Below, piece by piece: positions 12,048 to 23,599 of a DNA stretch of 64,000 bases. The notes beneath the pieces are model-generated. The model had not been told where the DNA came from, ran no database searches, and worked only from the letters and a program-made list of their open reading frames with translations. The position numbers and the translations under genes were made by a program. Within the stretch, counting starts at the first letter, position 1; each line of letters starts with the position of its first letter. The stretch spans positions 33,001 through 97,000 of the forward strand of contig CAXIQD010000012.1 of the NCBI GenBank assembly GCA_964030785.1. The letters run 5' to 3'. This DNA comes from Siderastrea siderea (taxonomy: Eukaryota > Cnidaria > Anthozoa > Scleractinia > Rhizangiidae).

Positions 12048-12913
12048 AAGTAGTGCACGTTAATCATGACGATACATATTTGGATAAAAACCTAGCAGTG
12101 GTTGCATCAAATTCACCAGTCGCAAGACGGATTCGCGTTCAAGAGTCGACAAGAGCATGCGAACTGAACGGGAAGCCATTGAAGAAATGACAGGAAAGAA
12201 ACGTATTGCAACGGTCAGGACATCAAAACCGAGCAAAGGTGAACATATTTATGTTGATTTATGCCTTAGTAATTCTAGTATTGGGATTAAATTGATTTAA
12301 ATAACAAATACGGTGGTAATACTTTTGGTCACGCATTCGAAGGCTGGCGTGATTTTGTGCCGTTTTTGTACGATTTTGAATAATTTTTTGACAAGTGCTT
12401 AATCATTGGCCCAAACCAAACTTTGCATATTTTGGAAGTATCATCCTTCTACAGTTGAAATACCTTCATCTCAAGGAATTCCGAGATATGGCACATGGTG
12501 AAAATGACGATTCTTTTGACCGACCGACTTTCATGGCGCGTGAGAATAGTCTGGTTTTGTTTACCGTTGAATAATTAGATTAAACCAAAACTCTTGAAAC
12601 TATGCTTCTTTGGACAAGGAAGAGTCATGCAATCAATCTGTTGTGTTAATTTTTTTCTGCGCTTGATCGTTTTGACATGCGAATCGAATGAAAATGGTCG
12701 ATTTTCAACCCAGTTTAGACCCTCTCAATCGAGTCTAGACGTGAAATCGAAAATTTCATATTTCTCAGAAAAATAAAAATATTTGAAGAAAAAAACAACA
12801 TAACGTTTTTAGTTTTACTAGGGGCTACCTATACGCAGAAGATGAGCGAACTCTCTGTTTTTTAGCCTTGCCGCAAAAAATCATTTTTGTTCGATTTTTC
12901 TGGAAACTTCCTC
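11971..12913 (-). repeat. Right long terminal inverted arm
   Basis: Inverted copy of 9923-10855, ending in CTTCCTC just before TTAA at 12914-12917. The inner limit at CCAACGGGCACTGC marks where arm identity is first lost. Confidence 0.75.
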
Positions 12914-12917
12914 TTAA

Positions 12918-13462
12918 TTTCCCCAATTCAAGACACAGTAGAACCCCGTCTACTCCCAAGGAAAACCAAAGAATAGTAAGTTACCGGGTCTGGTGTTGAA
13001 TTCCAAGTATTATGTTCAGTGACTTTAACTGAGTTTATTAATATGAGCCTTTTGCTAGAAGCATTAAGTTTGCTAATTTTGACCAAAAATCGCAAGAGCA
13101 TGGTGAGGAGAAAACTAAGGCCGATTTCAGTAAGAAGCCTGTATAATTGACAAATACAATGTATGTTATGTAATGTCTGCCCAAATGAAATTTAGAGTTT
13201 GAGTTATCGACGTTAGTTAGAGGGGAGTTCAAGTTAGCTAGGTTCTACTGTATTATTAGGTTACTGTGAATAATTCACCTCCCCAGAACTTTCCTCCTGG
13301 CTTTCCAGTGTCCGTCGACTGTTCAATGCACACATTCTCACATTTGTGGAAGCCCTAAGGTTTCCTTCTGCACTAAACAAACCACATTTCTGTGGTTTGG
13401 GAGGCCTGCCGTAATTCCATTGCCCGAAAAATAAATTGCAGTCATGAATCGGAGACATGAGA
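12918..13462. other. Intergenic, no confident gene
   Basis: A minus-strand frame at 13261-13473 is open but overlaps the 3' exon of the next gene in another frame, and I could not connect it by splicing. Nothing else is recognisable. Confidence 0.4.
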
Positions 13463-14949
13463 CTACACTTCATCTGGTTTCTCCACCACTAAGGGTTTTG
13501 CAGAACATGTTCATTTTCGAAAATGGCAGTTGATACTCAGGAACTGTACTGTACTTTTTGAGTAACTGTGAAGCGAAAAATTTAATTCCTTCCAGACAGG
13601 GTCACGTTATATGAATCGCCGAAGAAAGAGATCCCAAGACATAAAATGAAAATGACCTTTTCGCCACATAACACAAATTTCTCCAATTTCTAGTTAAGTA
13701 TATGATTCAAATATCACTTACCATTAGTCTTGCAAACGTCCAAAACCAACTGCCCCAGAAAACTGAAACGGTCAATGATTTTCTCCAGGAGGAGTCCAAG
13801 GTCTTCGCTAGGGAATACATTGGAGCCATTCTTCCCCTTCATGTTGTAGGCATCACCAGCTGTTTGGCCGTTGCTTGACCAATGGCCGATGAGCATCGGC
13901 ATGATGCTGTCTACTAGGAGGTGGCATGTGAAAAGAATCATGCCTCCTGGGTAAGATTCATTTTACATTTTGATACTTTTCTATGTAAAGCAACTCTGAA
14001 CGATCAAATTCAAGGTACTATAGGAAACATGAAGACATGACGAGTAATTTTTCTTTTTCCCTGAATTTGAAAACCCTCCTACTGTATTCAATACATCCTT
14101 GATACTTCCTTTGCAAAAGCCAAAAAAGGTATTCACAGTAATTCAAAAGAGCACGGATATTTTTTAAAGTTACATATTTAAAGAGTGCTGTCTTTAAGCA
14201 TCAAGCACTTATAAAAAATAACAGTCATAGAATCCCCCTGCATGTCTATGCAATGCGAGATACAACTGTCCGATGCCAAAAGCAACCTTTTATGAATGAG
14301 GTATATTCGTTGTCACTTAAAAACGGATACTTCACCTCTTAGACGGGGCCTCAGTCAACTTGAAAATAAAAAGCACTCTCACCTTGGGGCTTTTCTTCTT
14401 TGGTGTTGTACCAATAAGCTCTCTGTACATGTGTCGGCTTTTCAGCCATTGTGGCTTCCATTAGAGGCGAATTGTTGCTGCTACAAATGACAGCAACAAT
14501 GTTATCCACTTTGCTTGCGTGGATCTTCATTAGAATTTTAGATTCCTTAGAAAAAGATACAATTGGCAACTTTAGCAACAGTCCCTTATCTTTATTGAGA
14601 AATTTGATTAACTTCTAAATGATATCATACTTTTTTGAAGGCCTTTTTACTAGCGTCTGGCTTCCTTGTGGAAAATCGTCCACAACAGCACAATATAGAT
14701 AATGTAAAAGAATTTGTGGGTCCATTTACTCGATTCATTAGCTATCTAAGCTAGGAGCCTAATAAGCTCCATAATTTCGAGTATAAATAAATCTATCTAT
14801 CTATCTATTTGTCACTGTTGGTCTTTGAGGTGGGAGAATGCGACTTACTTCTCAGCATTAATCACTATTCATTTCCTAAGTACCTCTTCCATATTGACAA
14901 TTGCAAGGTCAAAACCCGTGGAACTGGATGTGACGCCTAAACTGTTCAT
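13463..14949 (-). CDS. Small four-exon protein, beta-class N4/N6 DNA methylase-like
   Basis: Four exons join exactly in phase: 14949-14884 (22 codons from ATG), 14545-14383, 13946-13722 and 13488-13463 (stop TAG). Together they give 480 nt, a 159-residue protein. Donors are GGTACT, GGTGAGA and GGTAAGTG; the acceptors are pyrimidine-rich. The middle contains YWYNTKEEKPQGGM, GHWSSNGQTAGDAYNMKGKN and NVFPSEDLGLLLEKIIDRFS followed by GQLVLDVCKTN. This resembles the C-terminal half of beta-class adenine/cytosine-N4 methylases, where motif X precedes the SAM loop. FDLAIVN in exon 1 sits where the catalytic DPPY would begin, but DPPY is absent, and the SAM loop lacks its glycines. It is therefore a truncated or inactive relative, or a misassembled one. 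Family assignment is inference. Confidence 0.5.
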
Positions 14950-15217
14950 TGTTGTTGTCTGTAGCAGTTGTGAGGCAGAACCCTCCATTTAAATTCCTCT
15001 TTCCTTGCTGATTTGGCATTATAAATGTAAACGCCTTCTTTTTAACTCGGGAGAGCGATGTCATTTGCCTCCCACACCACAGTGGCGTCATTTCCAATTT
15101 TGGTACCAGCCAAGGGAAGCCTTGAATGCAGGAGTCACAATTATGAGAGTTTCTGACGCATTTTTGGAAAATCCGAACTTTTTTGTTCCAAAGTGATACT
15201 AAGCATCCATAAATAAA

Positions 15218-15440
15218 TTGCAATGTAAAGATAACATTTGCAAACAATTTTGTGATCTTGTTTTGGAACTAGATAAGATAGTTAAATCGTCAGCATATAA
15301 AAGAGAATTGAGTTTTTTGAGGGTAGATCCATTAAGGCCAGGGCAGTGGAAGCAGACCCCCTCAATCAATGTGCACAATTCATTTAAATTGGAATATCCA
15401 AAGTCATCACAGATGTTGGATAATCCTGCAAGCGTGGTGT
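15218..15440 (-). pseudogene. Non-LTR retrotransposon reverse transcriptase fragment
   Basis: The frame carries LNELCTLIEG and, about 30 residues on, LNSLLYADDLTILSSS. The YADD box and the following hydrophobic strand are the RT palm signature of non-LTR elements. Only this short piece is visible, with no endonuclease and no thumb domain, so it is a degraded fragment. Confidence 0.5.
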
Positions 15441-15539
15441 TCATGCGGAAATTAGTGGGCAAGCGTGTGTATATGTACGTCCTCTTTATTTGGAAACTCA
15501 AGCGAATACAGGTTCAGAAAGTCTTAAATTGTGTCTTAC

Positions 15540-15680
15540 CAGTACCTGTCCGCTGTCTCCTCACCTTGTACCGGGAACCCCTACACGATGATGCTCTTGA
15601 AACATTATACCTGTAAAGAAATTCAGTTAGTTTCTCCAGCACCTCGGCACCCATGCATTGCCGTGTAAACTTGAACATCT
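15540..15680 (-). pseudogene. Possible exon with RASSCRGSRYKVR segment
   Basis: Protein-like sequence (VLEKLTEFLYRYNVSRASSC) ends near a plausible donor (GGTACTGG). It resembles segments I associate with multi-copy cnidarian proteins, but I cannot name the family or join it to other exons. Confidence 0.25.
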
Positions 15681-15750
15681 CTGCAGGCACACTCCCACGC
15701 CACAATAAAATGCAATGCACCCTTGCAGCTGTCACAGTGTAGGAAAGCAC

Positions 15751-18177
15751 TGAAAATACCAGTGAAGAATGGAGTATGGATAATCAATCGCAACAGTTGA
15801 CAAGAGCCTTTACTCTGAAGTTCCTCTGATGTGGCAATGCATAAACAATCGAATCTTCTCCGTAATGCCATGCGCTGTGATACGCACACACAGTTCGTGC
15901 TGAACACCATGTCGTTGCCAAACCAGAGCAGAACATGAACAGGGTAAAGAATTCGAAAGCTAAATCTTTTACATATGCTATTTACACTATTTGCAATATT
16001 TGCATAGTCCAAGCATTTCAGAAAGGAGAAAATGTTGATGTAAACAACAACACCTGTTATCAAGATGGCAGGGAAATGCTACGAAATTCAGAGACCAACT
16101 TCTGCATATACAAATGTTCCAAAACTTGGGTGACGGGTAGAATAATGGAAATTCATCCATAAAAGGAATAAACCTCGGTAAAACTCGGCCAATTAGAGCA
16201 TTGGAGATTAATTAGTTAATTCATCAAAGAGGAATTGCAAGTCGGCAGGTCCTACGTCACACCCTTTTCTTCTTACGTGAACCATTACTTGTTTAACTTT
16301 TGCTAGCTTATTTGGATCTAAAGCTTCAATTCCCTGTGATCTAGTGTAGTTGCGATTTACCAATTCTCCTGAAGAATAAAACTACTGAGCAAGCTTGAAA
16401 GCAAAATTTCCTATAGAATAAAACAATCCCTCTTAATGTGGATGATCTCCTGAAAAAAGGTACCATCCTCCACCCCATTTACCACCCCCTTCTGAGCTTG
16501 GATCCTCTTCAGGAAAAACAGGAGTATCGTAATGTATGAACAATTATTTTTCAATTATCAACAGTGAAACCTGTGTTTAGCGTACCCCATATTAAGCGGA
16601 CACGAACATCAGTGAGGTCCAAACGTTTTTCTCCTATTTTGTATCTTTTGTATAGGTGTCCACCTAACACCTCTCTTAAGTGGCCAATATGACGGCGATA
16701 TTTGATTTTACCAAAAATTAGTAACTATAAAAAAAAACAGGAAATTGAAAAATTTGTATCTAGTCATGTAAAATATGACAATTAAAGACTTTGCAGCTTT
16801 CTATGTACAATTTGTGCTTTTTCACCTAAAAAAGGTGAAAAACAGTTTTACCCCAAAATGGCTCGACCACCTGCTACTTGTGACGTCATATCGTAACCAT
16901 GGCTACCTATTCTCACCAAATTTGCATCAAAGTGTGTTTAAGGGATATGGATACAGCTACTGATATCTGAAGATGCTGTTTTTTAGTTCGTACCGGTCTC
17001 ATCTAATCAACCAATCATTTCGTCCCGGACTCATGTAAACAGCTGCAAAAATTTTTGTACCGATACAAGTTCGTGCCGGTCTGAGTTCGTCCCGGTCTCA
17101 TGTAAATACCCCCTTAGTAGAGGTTTCACTGTACACTGATCAAAATTCAAGGGAGATTATGCATGTATGAACAGAGTTGTTCTTCAAGTTTGCACCTTAC
17201 TTGATCTTTCTTTTATTGCAGATACACGCACTGCGATTGAGCAAGTCAAGTTACATCATTGTAGAGTGCAATTAATTGCTCCAACTCGTCAGGTTTGAGA
17301 ACGGTCTAGTCTTTGATATCGCCAATTACTTTTTTGGCTGCTTCCAGTAGCATCGCTGTCTCAGGATCTGTCCATCCAATTTTGACCTCCTCTCCTTATC
17401 GTTAGAGAAAGGATCGTACCTTGGTCCCCATCTCATTCGACTTTAATTTTCTGTTTATGATTGTTTTTTTCTAGGATACTGTCCTCTTTTATCCCATATG
17501 GATTACTGCAGTTTATTGCATCAACACTGTGGGATGCATCCTTGTCCACTACACGGGCATCTCACTTTGTACTGAGTGTTTTCATCAGTGCAGTACTTCT
17601 GTTTGCTGTCTCTTTTCTTTTTTTTCCACAAGAGCATTTGGTTGTCACTGCCATGCTGTCGCCCTTCTCTATTTCTACCAAAGCGTCATAGTGTCCTGAT
17701 TCTGATCCTGTAAATTCCAGGTAAGTATTGTGTTCGACCAGATCAGTTCATTTTGAGGGAATATGGAAGTTACATGAAAGTTCTCTATAGATGTTAACAG
17801 GGACTTTGATCGCATTCACAAGTGCAGATAACATTAAATTGCCCAAGTATTCGCTCTATTCTCCCGCCTTTACTTAGTTGTCAACAATGTATCCTGCATT
17901 TCTCTGGTCAACATTTGCTTATATAGCTGTTTGTTCTTTTTCCACTCATGGACCTTCAATTCTCTCACTCTGGTATACATCTCGTGGGTACTTGTATTGT
18001 CTTTAATGCCAAAGGAATTGAGATGTTGAAGAAGAAACCACATGTCGAAAATTAACTGGACATATTATTGCTTTCAATCAAACCGGCTAGCTATTTGGCT
18101 GCCGTTTCAGGACACGACCTGGAAATCACATATATTGGCTCACGATAAAAGGTGCTGATTATATGGCATGTGGTTCT
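15751..18177. other. Noncoding stretch, no gene supported
   Basis: Overlapping short frames in both strands (for example 15623-16063 and 17461-17691) lack recognisable motifs. The 17461 frame is hydrophobic and T-rich and looks like chance. Nothing structured was noticed apart from repeated GTCTCATGTAAA-like words near 17040-17105. Confidence 0.4.
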
Positions 18178-18712
18178 ACGGGGCTTACACGATCTATGAG
18201 TTGTACACGATCTGTAAAGGGTTGTTACACGTTCTATAAAGGGTTGCACAGGATCTTGAAAGGGTTCTACACGATCTATGGCTCCTACACAATCTACTGG
18301 TTGTACAGGATCTATATGTAGGTTCTACAGGATCTATAGCTTGTATACGATCTATGGGTTCTACACAATCTATAAGTTCTACACGATCTACGGGTTCTAT
18401 GCTATCTATAGGCTCTACACAATGTATAGGGTTCTCTAGGATCTATAGGCCCTACACGATCTATAAGTTCTAAAGGATCTATGGGTCCTACAGGACGTAT
18501 GGATTCTACAGCATCTATAGAATCTACACGATCTGTGGGTTCTATACAATCTATAGGCTCTACACGATCTAAATGTTCTACAGGATCTATGGTTCTACAG
18601 GAACTATAGGTTCTACAGAATCTATGCGTTCTAGAGGATCTCCAGCGCTACAGGATCTGTAGACTCTACAGGATTTATGGGTTCTACAGGCTCCATACAA
18701 TGTATGACTCAA
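18178..18712. repeat. Minisatellite of ACACGATCTAT units
   Basis: About 25 degenerate units of roughly 19-24 bp follow the pattern GGTTCTACACGATCTATAG, with variants such as TACAGGATCTATGGG. Spacing and orientation are constant. The unit is direct, not palindromic, and there is no unique-spacer structure. Confidence 0.8.
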
Positions 18713-18840
18713 GAGAGATATAGAGATACACCCCATTTGGGGACATGCCTACACTTCAAAAGAGCCCAGTTGTTCCAAGCAGACCACCCACTCTCTATCT
18801 TCACGTTTTTCCAAGTCTCCTCCGATGAGTAAATGTACAT

Positions 18841-19740
18841 CTAGACTTTGATTTGTTGGTGCACTAGCGTGATCTTGCCAGTGACTTGGTCCATTTCTTC
18901 TCCCCAACCATAGTTAAGCCAGTGAACGTCATGAAAAGTAGACCCACCTGAAGAAAAATGGTGATTGGTGTGCTTGCCAGACAAAAACACAAAATTTATT
19001 CCAGGGGCTTTTGGCAGTTGGCTTCTTTGACCACCGAAGACCAATCACTTGGAATGTAGACTGTGGCACTTGCCTTGCTCTTCTCGATTTGGCTGAAGTC
19101 AGAGTCATTCCTGAGGAAGGTGTGACCCCTTGTAAGATAGAGTAAACTGTACAAGCCAATAACAAAGAGCTTTTTTGTTTTGCCCACTGCACACATCGGA
19201 ATATGAAACCAAAGTGCTAGCAGCTGTGCAGTAGGTTTGTACATAAAGCTGTTTCGACAACTAAGTTGTGAATTCCATACATGTACGTCCACATCTGGCA
19301 AAGGTAGAAAACATCGCTATGGGACAGATTTGGCATTGGCAGATTTTGCATGAAGTCAAAAGAGATTACGTCCACAGCATCCATTGAAGCGAAGGGAGCT
19401 TATCCTAAAGAACAGGACATTTTTGACCAGCTGGTGGCAGCTGCTTTTTTTGCTGCCCCACGTGGACTTGTACCCTTTGTCTGCCATGTCTTGGTGGTCC
19501 ACTAACTGATAACTGCCAACTGTGTCACCTGGATCAGAGTTAAACATGGATCAGATGATTCAGATGTCACAGGTGAAATCTGAATTAAATGCCTCACGAT
19601 AAGTGTGCTCCTCCACAACGGGGTTGACTTTAGGGAGGACAGGACGCTTTTCTTGTCTGGCTTCCACTCTTTGTTGTTCCCTTAGCAGGAGTTCAGGTTC
19701 CTCAGCCTCTAGGTACAGGTTGTACATCCTGCTTATGTTA
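18841..19740 (-). pseudogene. DUF7869-type protein, frameshifted
   Basis: Segments in all three minus frames line up in order. An exon starting near 19733 encodes RMYNLYLEAEEPELLL and ends in PVVEEHTYREAFNSDF, the usual approach to the Cys motif. A second piece (about 19400-19240) reads [15 protein letters not shown] and [21 protein letters not shown] third, 19160-19015, reads [20 protein letters not shown] and [15 protein letters not shown] fourth, in another frame from about 19015, reads [11 protein letters not shown]. This order matches DUF7869 proteins, a widespread animal family often linked to transposon-derived genes. At least two frame changes and an in-frame stop make this copy non-functional as assembled. 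Confidence 0.55.
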
Positions 19741-20612
19741 AGATGAGGGCTGAGAAGCCCTCAAAAATCACATCGCAAGGTCATAAACAAGACAAACTAA
19801 TGCAAAACGAATTTGATTGTATGTATAAACGTCTTTGAGGTTTTCTGTTACAGTGCGATGTTTCAATTGACGTTACTCTTGCAGGGGTTATCAAACGAAG
19901 TAAAATGTTTTTTTTGATGGCCGCTCAAGATCTAGCTGGAGGTTTTCCCGTTATTGTGACCTTGCAAATCAGTGTTGTGGACAAGGAGGATGTAAAAAAG
20001 GTGTCTTTATTCTCCAGTTACGTATACAAACATTTAACTATCGGCTATTGTGAACAATGTTTTGTTTTCATTATCAATACATCGCCATTCTGGCTTTATT
20101 ATTGTATAAATCAATGGTTGGATGTATTTTTTTACACCCTAGAGACTAGGGCTTTCCTTTGTTCATTCACGTGGGCATAACTTGTATGCAAACCCACATC
20201 TCCAATCCTGTTGTCACACCCTCCGTAGATTGCCTTCTTTTCCTTATTCAAGTGTTCTTTAAGGTCCCTTAGTTGTTTGCCAAGGCTTATACAAGTATAT
20301 GGGTGATCTCCAGTGCATCAGCAACACCCAAACAAGGTGGCAAGATACTCATAATACCTCCCTCAATTTTCCGTTGTCTCCCAAATGCTGTAAAGGGTGC
20401 AGGTTGCGGCATAAATGCTATCTAGGGGAATTTGCTGCTCTGTCAGCAACATTTCTGTGTTGAAGGTGATGCCTTTCCTGCACTTTGTACTGGATACATT
20501 CCTTATGCCCCAGAGCAATGCATTTAATCTGCCCATTTTAGTGCATTTCATGAAACAATGTACGCACATCTGACCAATCCACTGCGGTGTGTTTCCATTT
20601 TCTTCCAGCAGC

Positions 20613-20810
20613 TCATTTGACAACCAGTGGGATTGTGTCATCGTCAGGAATGTTGATGGAGTAGGTGCCGCTGCTGACGTTGCTGACCTCCTCCCAAGTA
20701 AGAGCAGAGAACGAAGAGTGTCCCTTCTGCCTAACGATATCAACTGAGGAGTTGAACTTCTTAAGTTGTTTTCTTAAGTTGTTACTTTCTTTGGTAATGT
20801 TCTTTGACAA
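20613..20810 (-). CDS. Candidate exon, coiled-coil-like, unknown family
   Basis: The frame holds LRKQLKKFNSSVDIVRQKGH and SALTWEEVSNVSSGTYSINI. This looks like protein of a multi-copy gene rather than chance. Below about 20620 the frame closes and the neighbouring frame (to 20363) shows no clear family. I could not define splice sites with confidence. Confidence 0.3.
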   Translation of the reverse strand: MSKNITKESNNLRKQLKKFNSSVDIVRQKGHSSFSALTWEEVSNVSSGTYSINIPDDDTIPLVVK

Positions 20811-22750
20811 TCGCTTCGCCTGGGCATGTCCATCTGAAAAAGACGGAAAGTGATAAGTGTCAAGTAATTGAGTTTAAGCTGTAACAAGCAACAACAACCG
20901 ACCCATATGTTAAAGAAATCAATTCAACTAAACAAAGGATGTTCAATTAACCTTAGGGGTTCTTGATTTCCAAATAAATAACAGTGGGATTGCATCATAT
21001 ACTAGAATTCGCGATTCAACAAATAAGGCGAACTAGCTCCATGGAGTACACAGAGTATTCAGCTGATGAAATGCTTTGATGAGACAACATCAAGTTACAG
21101 CTACTGGAATGAAAATATATTGGCGACTCAAATGGCAGAAAATATTTTGTTCCAGCAGCCGTCTTAATGCAGTATGACAGTTTAGAAAACAACAAAATAG
21201 GTAATTGAACGAAGAGCGAGTGCACGCGAAATTGACAAAAACAATCACAGGCGGGAGTTTTGACGACATTACGACTTGACGTTGACAGCTGAAGAATAGT
21301 AAAAATAATCCGACAAAGGAGATACCTGAATATTAAAAAAAAGGCGTGGGGAGCACACAAACACATAGCTGTATATTTCTTTTTCAGAGAAAGGAGAAAC
21401 CACCTTCTTCGCCCAGAAACAAGAATCATATCCAGAGTCTGCTTTGCTCTTACAGCTTCATAGGTAACCCAACTAGATTGATACTGTTGATCAGACGGCA
21501 CCCAATGCGTTCGGATATTAAACTGCGTTTCCATCCTTGGAAACCTTGAAACGTGCAACAACCTCAGGATGTTCTTCTGTACAAACGTCTGACACTTCTG
21601 TTCAGATGTTTAGTTCATTTTTTCACTTTGAGAACTAGCAAAAAGTTGTTCCAGGTAGAAGAGTTGTCCATACCCAAAGCGTTTACGAGAGCAAGCAGAT
21701 AACTACTCAACAGCAAAATCCTTTATGCCAGATTGGTGTATGGGTAAGAAATCACACAAGTGCCTTTGCACGAGTTGGCAAGCATATGTAACCCAATTGC
21801 GAACTTCACACCTTTTGCAATCCAACCTATACAAAATTTTCCCTCGTTATCGAAAAACACAACAGATGACTTCTTGTAAATCTCATTCTAGATAACATGA
21901 GATTCACTTATACTACGTATAAGTTTCACTTCCCGCTAGGAATGTAAATAACCGTTTGTAAAGATACGAGTGGGTGACTTTATTTGGGGCGTCTGGTTTC
22001 CCCAATAAAGATCTCACCTCAAACAAATTTCGCAAACAGCGAGGAAATTCTTTGCTAAAAGACAAAAGTAACAGTGTAAAAAACATTTCGTTGCAATCAT
22101 CCGTGCATTTTAGATCAGTAAAAGCACAAGATCAGACAGTTTTCACTTGAGAATTATTGGCCTAATTATTTGCAGGTGAATGAGAGTTTAAGTTGACAAC
22201 AGCCATGAAATGGAGAAAAACACTTACCCACCAGCAAAGTATGGTCCTCATTGTATGATGCACAAAATGACACGAGAACTCACGAGGACTCCCACCGACA
22301 AAGATTCAAAACACATCGTTGTTAAGTCCACTGCCTGTTACTTGAGACTGTAAATCCAATTTGGCGTCTCAAAATGGCGCACTTGACAACAAAATTCAAC
22401 CTTTCCTAAATCCAAACCCGAGAAGTGAAAGCCTTAAATTGTAGGAATGTACTTCACTATATGTGAGAGACAAAATATAAAATGAAGGTACGTTTTGTTT
22501 AAGCCCTCAGCCATATGTACCACCTGAAAGTAAAGGCTGGCCTCTGTTATTTTACCAATGTTAATATACCAGCAATGAGAAGAGTTTTTCTTGCCCAGTC
22601 AATTTAAGTCCACAAAATACTGTACGTTACAATAAGCTCAGGTAGCTGTCTTTCTTAAAACAAAATGTTAACATCCTTGACAGAGTCTAGCAGACAAACT
22701 TTTAGAAGCAGCTTGAAGAATGCACATCACGCAAATTCCTCACGCTTCTT
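20811..22750. other. Noncoding stretch, no gene supported
   Basis: Frames such as 21016-21561 on the minus strand have no motif and biased, low-content composition. No RNA gene or structured repeat was seen. Confidence 0.4.
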
Positions 22751-22876
22751 TGATTGGTATTGGTTCTTGTTTCTATTTTATTGCCCTGGTTACAGGTAGC
22801 TTGGATTTGATCTTGATTGGTATTGGTTCTTGTTTCTATTTTATTGCCCTGGTTACAGGTAGCTTGGATTTGATCT
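22751..22876. repeat. 63-bp perfect tandem duplication
   Basis: A unit starting TGATTGGTATTGGTTCTTG at 22751 is repeated at 22814 without a visible mismatch. Sixty-three is a multiple of three, so the short frame at 22720-22992 stays open across both copies, but no homology supports that frame. Confidence 0.8.
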
Positions 22877-22879
22877 TGA

Positions 22880-23454
22880 TAATAGATGCATTATACTCAC
22901 ATTATACTACACTTACATTATACATAATTACAGAACTTAAAATTCAAAAAGGCAAGATTCAGCTCAAAATGCATTGGTTAATGATTGGATGAGAAATTAG
23001 AGAAGTTGGTTACTTCTGGTAATACGTCCTTCATCTTACATGTCACAAGAAAGTAGGAGTATTGCTGTGTTTGGGAGATGACCACTGTGTTTAATCCTAA
23101 TGCTAAAGCCAAGGTATAATTATTAGGTTTTATCATTACTTGATTTTCCGAGAACAGCTTTTGGAATCCCTCCAAAAAAGGAGAACTACCCTTACAGTGC
23201 GAGAATGTGTGCCAGGGATTCTTTCTCGTTTTTGCTTCAAGCTGCTCCATCAGGCTGCTCCTTCAAGCTGCTATTAACTACCTCAGTTTTAGCGGTTGAC
23301 AGACTCGGCAATCCATATCCCTCAGATGGAAAATTAACCACTCCTTTAGATGAGATATCAATAGGGTTAGATTGAGACTTCAGTTGATCTGTGAGTTGGC
23401 CTGGTGTTGTCTCACTCGTAACTGAGCAATCAACAAGAGCTTCCGGGGCTGTTG
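22880..23454. other. Noncoding stretch
   Basis: Short frames on the minus strand (22978-23250) show no motif. Nothing else was recognised. Confidence 0.35.
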
Positions 23455-23565
23455 ACAAAACCCGGATCGGATCGGATCGGATTGGACCGGACTGACAAAA
23501 CCAGGATCGGATTGGATCGGACTCACAAAACCCAGATCGGATTGGATTGGGTTGAAAAACCCGGA
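23455..23565. repeat. GGATC/GGATTG short tandem repeat
   Basis: Runs of GGATCGGATCGGATTGG alternate with CTCACAAAACCCAGATC-like spacers in three or four blocks. The minus-strand frames through it (SDPIRSGF-like repeats) are a by-product of the repeat. Confidence 0.6.
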
Positions 23566-23599
23566 TCTCATCAGTAAAGTATTCCCACTGAGAATGGTC

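Larger units (their letters stand above)
9923..12913. mobile_element. TTAA-flanked fold-back DNA transposon, 2.99 kb
   Basis: Two nearly identical inverted arms of about 930-940 bp begin with GAGGAAGTTTCC and are flanked on both sides by TTAA (9919-9922 and 12914-12917). A TTAA target duplication is characteristic of piggyBac and Kolobok-type cut-and-paste transposons. The termini do not start with CCY as in piggyBac, so Kolobok-like or an unnamed type is possible. The roughly 1.1-kb unique centre carries one protein-like minus-strand frame and no transposase core that I recognise, so the element is probably non-autonomous. The left arm carries an extra segment of about 130 bp (10856-10984), after which arm homology resumes briefly. 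Confidence 0.75.

Noticed and set aside
17461..17691. Hydrophobic 76-residue frame that looks like a membrane protein
   Set aside because: T-rich composition alone produces hydrophobic residues; there is no splice, homology or neighbouring coding support.
18178..18712. Possible CRISPR-like array
   Set aside because: Units are contiguous degenerate tandem repeats of about 20 bp without unique spacers, and the DNA is eukaryotic.
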